A program made the position numbers and the translations under genes. Shown piece after piece: positions 9,086-17,846 of a stretch of 47,214 nucleotides of DNA; position 1 is the stretch's first letter, and every line of letters begins with the position of its first letter. The DNA lies in contig NZ_FIZX01000011.1 of the NCBI RefSeq assembly GCF_900055185.1, forward strand, positions 1-47,214. Direction: 5' to 3'. Origin of the DNA: Grimontia celer. GTDB lineage: Bacteria > Pseudomonadota > Gammaproteobacteria > Enterobacterales > Vibrionaceae. The notes beneath the pieces were generated by a model that saw nothing but the letters and a program-made list of their open reading frames with translations, was not told the origin of the DNA and did no database searches.

Positions 9086-9127
9086 TACTGTATACAAACA
9101 CAGTATATACTGTATATAACAACAGGT
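9086..9127 (+). promoter_or_regulatory. Two tandem LexA (SOS) boxes in the recN promoter
   Basis: Box 1 is TACTGTATACAAACACAGTA (9086-9105). Box 2 is TACTGTATATAACAACAGGT (9108-9127). Both fit CTG-N10-CAG and are AT-rich inside. They lie 25-66 bases before the recN start, over the likely promoter, so LexA should repress recN until DNA damage. Confidence 0.9.
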
Positions 9128-9151
9128 GATTATAAGCACAGGTATAAGGTC

Positions 9152-10819
9152 ATGCTGGCACACATCACAATCCAAAACTTTGCCATTGTTAAAGCACTCG
9201 AACTCGATTTCCAACAAGGAATGACGACCATTACCGGCGAAACAGGCGCAGGTAAATCCATTGCTATTGATGCTCTTGGATTGTGTCTGGGCGATCGCGC
9301 GGATGCCTCTATGGTTCGTCCCGGAGAGGAAAAAGCCGAAATCGTGGTGCTATTCCAATTACAGAACAATCCTGCCGCGAGACGCTGGCTGGAAGACAAT
9401 GAATTGGTCGATGGTGATGAATGCATTCTGCGACGTGTGATCACCAAAGAAGGCCGTTCGCGCGCCTTTATTAATGGCAGCCCTGTTCCAGCCTCCCAGC
9501 AAAAAGCATTGGGGCAGCACCTTATTAACATACATGGTCAGCACGCCCATCAGCTTTTGATGAAGAACGATTATCAACTGACGTTGCTCGACCAATATGC
9601 TGGTCACCAAAACCTGCTCGCTACAATGCGCCAACGCTATCAAGACTGGCGTGCTGCTCGAAACGAGCTCAAACAGTTAGAAAAGAACAAAGAAGCGTTC
9701 GAAGCGCAACGCCAGCTATTGGAATATCAGGTTAATGAGCTCAATGAATTAGCGTTAGGTGAAACTGAATATCCAGAACTGGAAGCGGAGCATAAGCGTC
9801 TCTCCAACTGTGGCGACATTGCGATTTGTAGCCAAAGCGTCCTGCAGGCATTAAGTGAAGATGATGAAAACAATGCGATGCAGTTGCTGCAGTTTGCCCA
9901 GCAAAAACTTGCCGAGTTAGCCGCAATGGACAGCCGTTTTAACGATCTAACACAGATGCTGGACGAAGCTTGTATTCAAGTTCAGGAAACCAGCCATGAG
10001 ATCTCAAGCTATATGGACAGTTTGGATATGGATCCTGCGCGACTGAGCTATCTGGATGAGCGCATGGCGACCATAATGCGTCTTTCCCGTAAACATCAGG
10101 TTTCTCCTGAAGCGCTGTTCACCTCCCATCAGTCTCTGGTGAATGAGCTTGAAAACCTCAATGATAGCGATAACCAGATTGAACAGCTTGCCGCTCAAGT
10201 CGAACTGAAGCACCAAGCATGTCTAGCAGCTGCGGAAAAACTCAGTAAGAGTCGTAAGCGTTACGCCAAAGAGCTGGATAAACTGATTTCTGCCAGCATG
10301 CATGAACTCAGCATGCAAAACGGAAAGTTCCGTATTGCACTGGACAGCCAGCCAGAAAGTCATTTGTCACCGCTGGGCTTCGACAGTATCGAGCTTTTGG
10401 TTTCCACCAACCCAGGCCAGCCAATGCAAGCGTTGGGGCGCGTGGCATCCGGTGGTGAGCTTTCCCGTATCTCTCTTGCGATTCAGGTTATTACTGCGCA
10501 GAAAGTCGATACCCCAAGCCTTATTTTCGATGAAGTGGATGTAGGTATCAGTGGTCCAACGGCTGCCATAGTAGGTAAACTGCTTCGCAGGCTAGGTGAA
10601 TCAACCCAAGTGATGTGTGTAACGCACTTGCCGCAAGTTGCTGGCTGTGGTCATCAGCAAATGTTCGTGGCTAAAGCCAGCGACAAAGGAAAAACCACTA
10701 CCAGCATGATCCCGCTGGATAACCAGTCCCGCGTTCAGGAATTGGCGCGACTGTTGGGTGGTAGCGAAATTACTGAGCACACACTCGCAAACGCCAAAGA
10801 GCTATTGATTGCCGCGTAA
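9152..10819 (+). CDS. recN: DNA repair ATPase RecN
   Basis: RecN (555 residues) is an SMC-like protein that acts in double-strand break repair by holding broken DNA ends or sister chromosomes together. The N-terminal half-ATPase has Walker A GETGAGKS at residues 29-36. A central coiled-coil region (about 160-370) leads to the C-terminal half with [10 protein letters not shown] and the Walker [13 protein letters not shown]. The length equals that of E. coli RecN. Two LexA boxes precede it, as in other gammaproteobacteria. Confidence 0.98.
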   Translation: MLAHITIQNFAIVKALELDFQQGMTTITGETGAGKSIAIDALGLCLGDRADASMVRPGEEKAEIVVLFQLQNNPAARRWLEDNELVDGDECILRRVITKEGRSRAFINGSPVPASQQKALGQHLINIHGQHAHQLLMKNDYQLTLLDQYAGHQNLLATMRQRYQDWRAARNELKQLEKNKEAFEAQRQLLEYQVNELNELALGETEYPELEAEHKRLSNCGDIAICSQSVLQALSEDDENNAMQLLQFAQQKLAELAAMDSRFNDLTQMLDEACIQVQETSHEISSYMDSLDMDPARLSYLDERMATIMRLSRKHQVSPEALFTSHQSLVNELENLNDSDNQIEQLAAQVELKHQACLAAAEKLSKSRKRYAKELDKLISASMHELSMQNGKFRIALDSQPESHLSPLGFDSIELLVSTNPGQPMQALGRVASGGELSRISLAIQVITAQKVDTPSLIFDEVDVGISGPTAAIVGKLLRRLGESTQVMCVTHLPQVAGCGHQQMFVAKASDKGKTTTSMIPLDNQSRVQELARLLGGSEITEHTLANAKELLIAA

Positions 10820-10851
10820 GAGAAAGAAACTTTTCCCTAATAGCACGGTCG

Positions 10852-10900
10852 AACAAGCAAGTTGAGACAAGAGTTTTTTACTTCTCTCACTTGCTTGTTT
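10852..10900 (+). terminator. Hairpin between recN and bamE, possible terminator
   Basis: AACAAGCAAGT (10852-10862) pairs over 11 bases with ACTTGCTTGTT (10889-10899). The intervening bases pair only partly. A short T-rich stretch follows. It may end recN transcripts, but the T-run is poor. Confidence 0.5.
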
Positions 10901-10937
10901 ATCATCGTCCCCTATTTTGGAAATGAAGTAAGAAGTC

Positions 10938-11294
10938 ATGCGTTGGAAACACATCGTTGCGGCATCCCTTGTTCTGGCTAGCCTCTCAGGCTGTTCTTGG
11001 GTTAACAAGCTGGTTTATCGCATAGATATTAATCAGGGAAATTACATCGACCAAACCGCGGTCGAAGAGCTCAAATTTGGCATGACCAAAGAGCAGGTTA
11101 AGTTCTTACTTGGTCCACCTATGCTGGTAGAGTCTGGCTATCCGAATACTTGGTATTTTGTTCAATACCTGAAGCCTGGGCATGATGCTCCAGAGCAAAA
11201 AGAACTGATCCTTTCTTTTGATAACAGTGGTCAGTTGGTGGGTATGAAAGGTGACTACCAGCCGGGCTCTGGCTTTTTCGAAGCCGTTCGTTAA
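10938..11294 (+). CDS. bamE: Outer membrane assembly lipoprotein BamE
   Basis: BamE (SmpA) is a small lipoprotein of the BAM complex, which inserts beta-barrel proteins into the outer membrane. The 118-residue precursor has a signal peptide with lipobox LSGC, so the mature chain begins at Cys19. The SmpA/OmlA domain follows, with the conserved LKFGMTKEQVKFLLGPP stretch and TWYFVQY. It is convergent with phoU and shares a terminator with it. The order recN-bamE is common in gammaproteobacteria. Confidence 0.95.
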   Translation: MRWKHIVAASLVLASLSGCSWVNKLVYRIDINQGNYIDQTAVEELKFGMTKEQVKFLLGPPMLVESGYPNTWYFVQYLKPGHDAPEQKELILSFDNSGQLVGMKGDYQPGSGFFEAVR

Positions 11295-11318
11295 ACCAAA
11301 AGCTTAAACGCCAGAATC

Positions 11319-11347
11319 AAAAAACCCGCTAACAGCGGGTTTTTTTA
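11319..11347. terminator. Bidirectional terminator between bamE and phoU
   Basis: AAAAAACCCGCT, loop AACA and GCGGGTTTTTTT form a symmetrical hairpin with A- and T-runs. It can serve bamE (plus) and phoU (minus). Confidence 0.88.
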
Positions 11348-11376
11348 TTGGTTTGTACGATGCCAATACGAAAGCG

Positions 11377-12087
11377 CTATTTCAGCATTTTTTCCAACTG
11401 TTCTTTATTGGTATGGCGGATATCTTTACCTTTCACAAAGTAAATGATGTATTCGCAGATGTTCTGGCATCTGTCACCCACTCGCTCAATCGCACGAGCA
11501 GACCACATCACTTTGAGGACATTAGGAATAGAGCGCGGATCTTCCATCATGTAGGTCATCAACTGACGTATTATCGCTTCGTATTCTTTATCCAAATGGT
11601 CATCGCTGTGGTAAACCTTCATTGCCGCATCAACATCCATTCGCGCAAAAGCATCCAACACATCATGCAGCATACGTGCAGCTTTGTGGCCCAGATTTTC
11701 CAGTGACACTAAAAACGGTTGTTGATGATTGGAAAAGTTATCTAGCGCCATCTTCGCAATACTGTCCGCGACATCACCAATACGCTCAAGGTCGGTAATG
11801 GTTTTGATGATAGCTATCACCAAGCGTAAATCACCCGCTGTAGGTTGGCGTTTTGCAATAATTCGCGTGCAGGCTTCATCGATAGCAACTTCCATTGAGT
11901 TGACCTTATGGTCTTCGCGGATCACCTGTTTTGCCAGCTCTACATCCTGATAATGCATCGCACGCAAAGCGTCAGTCAGCTGTCGCTCTACCAATCCACC
12001 CATCGCGAGCACATGGGTGCGGATAGCTTCCAGTTCAGCATTAAACTGACCTGAAATATGGCGACTGATATTTTGGTTGTCCATCAT
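11377..12087 (-). CDS. phoU: Phosphate signalling regulator PhoU
   Basis: PhoU (236 residues) is a cytoplasmic helical protein that links the Pst transporter to PhoR and keeps the Pho regulon off when phosphate is plentiful. Two PhoU three-helix repeats are visible, with the metal-site motifs [12 protein letters not shown] and [15 protein letters not shown] 12087 (start [16 protein letters not shown]) follows AAGGAA. The open frame extends upstream only into the inserted repeat element. Normally phoU would abut pstB directly; here a 277-bp element separates them. Confidence 0.97.
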   Translation of the reverse strand: MMDNQNISRHISGQFNAELEAIRTHVLAMGGLVERQLTDALRAMHYQDVELAKQVIREDHKVNSMEVAIDEACTRIIAKRQPTAGDLRLVIAIIKTITDLERIGDVADSIAKMALDNFSNHQQPFLVSLENLGHKAARMLHDVLDAFARMDVDAAMKVYHSDDHLDKEYEAIIRQLMTYMMEDPRSIPNVLKVMWSARAIERVGDRCQNICEYIIYFVKGKDIRHTNKEQLEKMLK

Positions 12088-12104
12088 TTGCGTGCAATTC
12101 CTTA

Positions 12105-12381
12105 GGGTCTGTTGACCTTTGGTGGTTGAATTTTGTTCTAGCAAAAAGCGTTTTAGGCGCGGCGAGGTGTTTGCCGCCTAGTGATTCTAAGCAAATACAC
12201 CTTAACAAAGCATAAAACGCTTTTGGCACGGGGCGCGAAGTCGAACCCACAGGGCAGCGTTTGTGGGGACTTTCTTCTGCGTTATCGGCTTCTCATGTAA
12301 GCCAGCTACACATCAAAGCCTCTGCCTTGTATAAAGCCCCACAAACTGCTGCAAAAACCATCACCAAAGGCCAACAGACCC
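12105..12381. mobile_element. MITE-like element inserted between pstB and phoU
   Basis: This 277-bp non-coding element starts GGGTCTGTTGACCTTTGGTG, and its other end is the inverted copy GGGTCTGTTGGCCTTTGGTG (19 of 20 bases match). It is flanked by TA on both sides (12103-12104 and 12382-12383), which fits a TA target duplication. Inside are further inverted repeats: AAAAGCGTTTTA (12144-12155) with TAAAACGCTTTT (12213-12224), and GCAG..TTTGTGGGG near 12254 with CCCCACAAA..CTGC near 12350. Removing the element and one TA restores a pstB stop TAA that overlaps the phoU ribosome binding site. No transposase is present, so it would have moved with enzymes encoded elsewhere. I recall similar repeats in other Vibrionaceae, but copy number was not checked. 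Confidence 0.75.
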
Positions 12382-13199
12382 TAACCGTATCGGCCAGTAA
12401 TATAGTCTTCAGTTTGCTTGTTTTTCGGTGTGGTAAACAGCGTATCTGTATCGGCGTATTCTACCAGTTTACCTAGGTTGATAAAGGCAGTTTGATCAGA
12501 CACACGTGCAGCCTGCTGCATGTTGTGCGTCACGATAACGACCGTGTAGCGACGCTTGAGATCGTTGATTAGCTCCTCAATCGTGAGTGTCGAAATCGGA
12601 TCCAGTGCCGACGTCGGTTCATCAAGCAATAAGACTTCAGGTTCAATAGCGATAGCGCGGGCAATCACCAAACGCTGTTGCTGGCCGCCAGACAAACCAA
12701 ACGCGTTATCGTGAAGGCGATCTTTCACCTCATCCCATAACGCTGCTGCTCGAAGCGAACGTTCAACTGCGTCGTCTAACGTGCGAACGTTTTTCACACC
12801 TTGAAGTCGCAGGCCATAGATAACGTTTTCATAGATAGATTTGGGGAAAGGGTTCGGACGCTGGAACACCATGCCTACCTGTCGGCGCAATGCTGGTACG
12901 TCGATTTTTTCATCATAAACATTGGTGCCATGGAGGAGAATTTCACCATCAACCTTACAGCCATCCACCAAGTCATTCATGCGGTTGATGCAGCGCAATA
13001 AAGTGGATTTACCACAACCAGATGGACCGATAAATGCCGTCACCTTGCCTTTGGGAATGCGCATATTGATATCGAACAATGCCTGAGTATTGCCGTAATA
13101 CAGATTCAAATTTCGGATAACCAGCGCCGTCTGATCATCAGGAAGTGATGACAAATCGACTGGGCCTGGTAATCCAATGTTCGCATTGATAGATATCAT
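12381..13199 (-). CDS. pstB: Phosphate ABC transporter ATPase PstB
   Basis: PstB (272 residues) hydrolyses ATP to drive phosphate import through PstC-PstA. It has Walker [10 protein letters not shown] (58-66), a Q-loop VFQRPNPFP, the ABC signature LSGGQQQRL, Walker B VLLLDEP and the switch His in VTHNMQQA. The C-terminus [10 protein letters not shown] is the standard PstB end. The stop codon TAG is built from the flanking TA plus the first base of the inserted element. The ATG lies 24 bases after pstA. Confidence 0.98.
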   Translation of the reverse strand: MISINANIGLPGPVDLSSLPDDQTALVIRNLNLYYGNTQALFDINMRIPKGKVTAFIGPSGCGKSTLLRCINRMNDLVDGCKVDGEILLHGTNVYDEKIDVPALRRQVGMVFQRPNPFPKSIYENVIYGLRLQGVKNVRTLDDAVERSLRAAALWDEVKDRLHDNAFGLSGGQQQRLVIARAIAIEPEVLLLDEPTSALDPISTLTIEELINDLKRRYTVVIVTHNMQQAARVSDQTAFINLGKLVEYADTDTLFTTPKNKQTEDYITGRYG

Positions 13200-13223
13200 T
13201 TCGTTGCGATGTCCTCTTAACGC

Positions 13224-14870
13224 TTAAATTTCTTGTTCCAGCGCGCGGTACTTTTCACGCAGGTGGTTACGAATGGTGATAGCCGCCAAGTTCAGGCTGA
13301 CAATGACAGTCACCAACAGCAAAGATGTGGCATAAACCAGTGGTCTTGCCGCTTCAATATTCGGGCTTTGGAAGCCGACATCGTAAACATGGTAACCAAG
13401 GTGCATGAACTTTCTGTCTAGATGCAGAAAAGGAAAATTACCATCCAGTGGCAAGCTCGGCGCCACCTTGACGACCCCCACCAGCATCAACGGCGCCACT
13501 TCTCCTGCTGCCCGCGCAATTGCAAGTATCAATCCCGTCATAATAGCAGGGCTCGCCATTGGCAAAACAATACGCCAGAGGGTTTCTGCCTGTGTTGCAC
13601 CCAAAGCCATCGAACCATGACGGACTGAGGTAGGAATGCGTGTCAGACCCTCTTCGGTTGACACAATCACCACTGGCAATGTCAGGATTGCTAAGGTGAG
13701 CGAAGACCATAAGATGCCCGGTGTACCGAATGTCGGATTCGGCAAAGTTTCCGAATAAAACAACGAGTCGATACTGCCGCCCACGAAATAAACAAAAAAG
13801 CCCAGACCAAATACGCCATATACGATAGAAGGCACGCCCGCCAGATTCACCACCGCAATGCGGATAATACGCGTGAAAGCATTCTTCCCTGCATATTCAT
13901 GAAGGTAGACAGCAGCCAGAACGCCAAGTGGAGTCACCATGATGGACATCAGCAGAACCATCAACACGGTGCCAAAGATAGCAGGAAAAACACCACCTTC
14001 AGAGTTGGCTTCACGGGGGTTGTCAGTGACAAAGCTAGCTATCTGTCCTGCCCAGTGCGCGACCTTCTCTGGCCAGCTCATGTCATTGGGATACCATAGC
14101 CCCAACACATCATTCAACGCGATACGGACGTTGTCGCCATAGCGGTCTTTAACAATAAGGCTATCCAAAGAGAAATCCGCACGACGCTGCAAAAGCACTT
14201 CTTCAAGTGATTGGTAACGCAACTCCAAGGTGCCGATGGCATCCTGTATTTTTGCAGGAACCGTTTTTCCTTCACTCAGATAGGACGCTCTCTCTGTTTT
14301 CAAAGCTTTGAGCTGATAGTTAACTTTTTCAATTTCTCGCTGCTCGATTGATGCAATCTCAGCACGTCGCATCTCAGCTTGGATAATCTTCTGTTGGAAA
14401 AACTCGTGGCTAAGTGCGGAAGTGGTGACCTTTCCATTATCCAAATAGCCCTTCGGAATACCGAAGAATGCACCATTTTTAGTGCGTTCAATGACTGCGA
14501 GGTCAGGATTAGCAACCTGAGATAGAATATTTTGTTCCAGCACCGAAATGAAATCATGCGCTTCACGCTCACGATTCGCCACTTTAATAAGCAGCCTCTG
14601 ATGCTCTTCAAGCTGCTTGTCTTTGAGCTCAACACCAGCTTCTTTCAATTGACGGGAATGAATAGACTCCACGCCGTAGATTTGTCCAAAAGCAGTTTCC
14701 TCACCATGCGGCGTTTCAATTCTGAATTCATAAACAGGCGCTGGCCAGAAATACGCCAAGCCTTTCCAGCCGATCAGAAGCATGACACCAAGCACTGCCA
14801 CCAGACAAAGACTCACCATGCCGCCTGTCATCCACACCCATGGAGAGCTGCTGTTTAATCGCTTAAACAT
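13224..14870 (-). CDS. pstA: Phosphate ABC permease PstA, long form
   Basis: PstA is one of the two membrane subunits of the Pst phosphate importer. This 548-residue form is nearly twice the E. coli length. The first membrane helix (about 17-37) is followed by a long Glu/Arg/Gln-rich, partly coiled-coil region (about 45-280), probably periplasmic. The usual permease domain lies in the C-terminal half, with LPVVIVSTEEGLTRIP and the coupling segment SMALGATQAETLWRIVLP. ATG 14870 was chosen with GGAG upstream; a TTG two codons earlier is less likely. Extended PstA/PstC pairs are known in Vibrio. The role of the extra domain is not known to me. Confidence 0.93.
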   Translation of the reverse strand: MFKRLNSSSPWVWMTGGMVSLCLVAVLGVMLLIGWKGLAYFWPAPVYEFRIETPHGEETAFGQIYGVESIHSRQLKEAGVELKDKQLEEHQRLLIKVANREREAHDFISVLEQNILSQVANPDLAVIERTKNGAFFGIPKGYLDNGKVTTSALSHEFFQQKIIQAEMRRAEIASIEQREIEKVNYQLKALKTERASYLSEGKTVPAKIQDAIGTLELRYQSLEEVLLQRRADFSLDSLIVKDRYGDNVRIALNDVLGLWYPNDMSWPEKVAHWAGQIASFVTDNPREANSEGGVFPAIFGTVLMVLLMSIMVTPLGVLAAVYLHEYAGKNAFTRIIRIAVVNLAGVPSIVYGVFGLGFFVYFVGGSIDSLFYSETLPNPTFGTPGILWSSLTLAILTLPVVIVSTEEGLTRIPTSVRHGSMALGATQAETLWRIVLPMASPAIMTGLILAIARAAGEVAPLMLVGVVKVAPSLPLDGNFPFLHLDRKFMHLGYHVYDVGFQSPNIEAARPLVYATSLLLVTVIVSLNLAAITIRNHLREKYRALEQEI

Positions 14871-14908
14871 GAGCAAGCTCCAAGCAGGATTGTTGAGTGG
14901 CTAAAGCA

Positions 14909-17077
14909 TTACAACGCACGGTATTTCTCTCGTAGCTGTTGGCGAACAAATTCCGCCACGGTGTTAAACAGGAACGTAAATGAAAACAGAATAAAGGCTG
15001 TCAGGAACAACACACGATAATGGGAACTGCCTACTTCAGACTCTGGCATTTCCACCGCAATGTTAGCCGACAAGGTTCGAAGCCCTTCAAATGGGTTCCA
15101 TTCCATTAATGGCGTGTTACCTGTTGCCATCAATACAATCATGGTCTCACCCACAGCGCGACCAAGTCCCATCATCACCGCAGAGAAAATACCGGGGCTT
15201 GCAGTCAGTAGAACAACACGAGTCAGCGTCTGCCAATGAGTCGCACCTAGCGCCAATGACCCATTCGTCAGGTGACTGGGCACCGAGAAAATCGCGTCTT
15301 CCGCAATGGTAAAGATGGTTGGGATTACAGCAAATCCCATCGCCAGACCTACTACGATGGCATTGCGCTGATCGAAGTTCACTCCCAGCACATCAGTGAC
15401 AAACACTCGGCTGTCACCGCCCATAAAGGCACTTTCTACCCAAGGGCCAAGTTGGAAAGCTAGATACCCCAGCACCAAAATGAGTGGCACCAGCACAAAC
15501 AAGTGCCCACCCGGAGGCAGCATTTTACGGATTGAACGTGGTAACGCAGTCCAAACAAAAGCGGTCAGTAGGAAGGAAACCGGCATAGCTACGAAAATCA
15601 AAAACACGGCAGGTAAGTGCGTTTCAACTATCGGAGCCAACCATAAACCAGCAAGGAACCCCAGAATGACGGTCGGTAAGGCTTCCATGATTTCGATGGT
15701 TGGTTTCACCACCTTACGTAGGCCTGATGGCATGAAATAGGCGGTGTAAATGGCACCACCAACGGCCAACGGAATAGCAAAAAGCAGCGCATACGCGGCT
15801 ACTTTAACGGTACCAAAAACGACGGGAACAACACTGAGTTTCCCCTCGAAAGATTCGCTACCAGAGGTGGACTGCCAAACGAAATCTGGTTCGCCATACC
15901 CTTCATACCAAATGCGGTTCCAAAGCGAACGAACGTTGACATCAGGATGCTGATTGTCAACACGCAGCAGTGTGAGTGTATTGCCTTTTTCCACCAGCAA
16001 ACGATCTGCGCGTGGCGAGAAGCCAAGCGTATCAATTTGACCGGCAATAGCGGGCAACTCAAAGTTGTCCCTTGTTTCACTTGGTGCATGCCACAATGTT
16101 AAGGCGCCACTCGGTGTCAGATTGGCGAAAACATTACGATGCGGCTCAACGGCGAGATATCCATCCTTAGTGTCAAACTCACGTACCATGGTCAGAGACC
16201 GCTCACCAGACTTCACCACGTCAAACCATTGCGTTAGTCTGCCATCGTCCAGGCGAACCATCAGCGAATGCCCACCCGCAAGCAAAGACATCGATTCCGG
16301 CATCGCGCCGGTTATGAGTTCAATGTCCACTGACTCGCGCAAATCGATTCTCCGATCTGACACCGAATAGACATTGAGCTCATTACCAACCATCTCAAAT
16401 AACTTTTGCCCACGAGGCGCGATCAGTACGCTGGCTTCCGTACTCGTCGGTACCGCCGCATGTAGGATTTCATCGCCATCGCGCTCAATGACAATGTTTA
16501 GCCAATCCCCCGCAATCCCTGCAATAACGCGATCATTCTGGCGCTGAGCAAAAGAAAGGCTAGAAACGGGCAAGCCATTGCTCAGTTTTACCGTATCAAG
16601 GCGCTGTATATCTGGCGTGAAGGTTCTTTTCCCGTCGGCATAATGGGACAAAAAGCGCAGGCGCTGGAAGCTGACCGTACCATCTTCGAGTCCGTAAGCA
16701 CTCACTCCTGCGTAGGGGTGAGCGGCATAGAAACTGGTTGGTGACGCCGCAAGCTGCTCTCTGACCACCATTTTCCCTTTTCCACTCAGAGAGAAAACAG
16801 AGAGGTATCCCTCTTCGGAATAACGGAACCCAAGTTGGTTGTTGTCATCCATCCCAAGTTGGACAGCAGGGCTCTCAAAGCCAAGGTCGAAGGTGCCATC
16901 GAGCTCTACAGATGGGCTTTTAAACAGGGGAAGAACCACATAAGCGAGGTAGAAAAAGATCAACAGCAATGCCAACAAAACAGCGATGCCACCTCCCGTC
17001 ACGGAAAGGCGCGCAAGTCTGTCTTTGAAACGCCGCCGGGTATCTCCCTGTGTCAGCGCATGTGTGGCGTTTGCCAT
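14909..17077 (-). CDS. pstC: Phosphate ABC permease PstC, long form
   Basis: PstC is the partner permease of PstA. This 722-residue version is more than twice the usual size. A first helix (about 30-52) is followed by some 360 residues that look like repeated beta strands (possible propeller-like fold, inferred), likely periplasmic. The permease domain starts near residue 420. It carries NGSLALGATHWQTLTRVVLLTASPG-type coupling residues in its second half and ends FVRQQLREKYRAL. The ATG is preceded by GAGGT. It is the first gene of pstC-pstA-pstB-phoU, under the Pho box at 17123. Confidence 0.93.
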   Translation of the reverse strand: MANATHALTQGDTRRRFKDRLARLSVTGGGIAVLLALLLIFFYLAYVVLPLFKSPSVELDGTFDLGFESPAVQLGMDDNNQLGFRYSEEGYLSVFSLSGKGKMVVREQLAASPTSFYAAHPYAGVSAYGLEDGTVSFQRLRFLSHYADGKRTFTPDIQRLDTVKLSNGLPVSSLSFAQRQNDRVIAGIAGDWLNIVIERDGDEILHAAVPTSTEASVLIAPRGQKLFEMVGNELNVYSVSDRRIDLRESVDIELITGAMPESMSLLAGGHSLMVRLDDGRLTQWFDVVKSGERSLTMVREFDTKDGYLAVEPHRNVFANLTPSGALTLWHAPSETRDNFELPAIAGQIDTLGFSPRADRLLVEKGNTLTLLRVDNQHPDVNVRSLWNRIWYEGYGEPDFVWQSTSGSESFEGKLSVVPVVFGTVKVAAYALLFAIPLAVGGAIYTAYFMPSGLRKVVKPTIEIMEALPTVILGFLAGLWLAPIVETHLPAVFLIFVAMPVSFLLTAFVWTALPRSIRKMLPPGGHLFVLVPLILVLGYLAFQLGPWVESAFMGGDSRVFVTDVLGVNFDQRNAIVVGLAMGFAVIPTIFTIAEDAIFSVPSHLTNGSLALGATHWQTLTRVVLLTASPGIFSAVMMGLGRAVGETMIVLMATGNTPLMEWNPFEGLRTLSANIAVEMPESEVGSSHYRVLFLTAFILFSFTFLFNTVAEFVRQQLREKYRAL

Positions 17078-17106
17078 TGGTACCTCATTTTTTGGTTAAG
17101 CGGCTC

Positions 17107-17140
17107 ATAATATTTCTTTTTGATGACATAAATGTGACAG
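17107..17140 (-). promoter_or_regulatory. Pho box and -10 of the pstCAB-phoU operon
   Basis: On the minus strand CTGTCAC-ATTT-ATGTCAT (17123-17140) matches the Pho box of two CTGTCAT repeats spaced by four bases. After 10 bases comes a -10 TATTAT (17107-17112). This is the geometry of PhoB-activated promoters, where the Pho box replaces the -35. Confidence 0.85.
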
Positions 17141-17319
17141 CCAGAAATTCTGGACAAGTTAAGCCCATGAAATAAAAGTGTAATAAAACATGTTTAGCCT
17201 CCAGTAACGTTGATGTGAGGCACAGTTCGGAAGTGCCTGCTTCTGAGAGGGGTAGACACGGTTTTAAAACCGACTTAATAATGACCATTCCCCTCCGCTG
17301 TTGACGCAAAGGATCGACC

Positions 17320-17829
17320 ATGAAGCAGTTAGTAATCACCCTCATCGGCACGGATCGCCCAGGTCTGGTAGAAACACTTTCCGACACCGTATTCCAGCAT
17401 CACGGAAGCTGGCAGGCCAGTAGCCTGAGCAAACTTGCGGGCAAGTTCGCTGGTATTGTTCAAATTGATATTAAAGAAGAAAATGTGAACGCGCTGACTG
17501 ATGCGCTAAATAGCATTCCTGATCTCAACGTTCTTATCGCTGAAGCTGCACACCAAGCAGAGACTGATACAACAACGCATACCCTGTCTGTTACAGGCAA
17601 CGATCGTCCTGGCATCGTTCAGGAGGTGACAAGGGAAATCGCTAAGTTTGGTATCAACATCAACAATCTGGAAACCGATGCAGAAAGCGCTGCCAACTTT
17701 GGTGGCGTGATATTTAAAGCTGAGTTTGATCTCGACATCGCCAACAACATCTCGCTGGATGACCTTGGTGCAGCTCTTGAAGGGCTGTCAGATGACCTGA
17801 TCGTGGAGTTTGACGAAAGCGACATTTAA
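17320..17829 (+). CDS. GcvR-like protein with two ACT domains
   Basis: This 169-residue protein is made of two ACT domains (about 1-75 and 88-165). Each begins with a motif of the type GTDRPGL / GNDRPGIV, which normally binds amino acids. The architecture is that of GcvR, the accessory repressor of the glycine cleavage genes in E. coli. No DNA-binding domain is present, so it would act through a protein partner. The ATG follows AAAGGATC. It is followed 17 bases later by ppk, suggesting one transcript. Its target here is unknown; a role in amino-acid or stringent signalling coupled to polyphosphate is only a guess. Confidence 0.8.
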   Translation: MKQLVITLIGTDRPGLVETLSDTVFQHHGSWQASSLSKLAGKFAGIVQIDIKEENVNALTDALNSIPDLNVLIAEAAHQAETDTTTHTLSVTGNDRPGIVQEVTREIAKFGININNLETDAESAANFGGVIFKAEFDLDIANNISLDDLGAALEGLSDDLIVEFDESDI

Positions 17830-17846
17830 TTAAGGAAAGGGGAAAA

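Noticed and set aside
12261-12476. 71-codon open frame starting MWGLSSALSASHVSQ
   Set aside because: It lies inside the inverted-repeat element and runs into the antisense of pstB. Such frames are often annotated as hypothetical proteins but have no support here.
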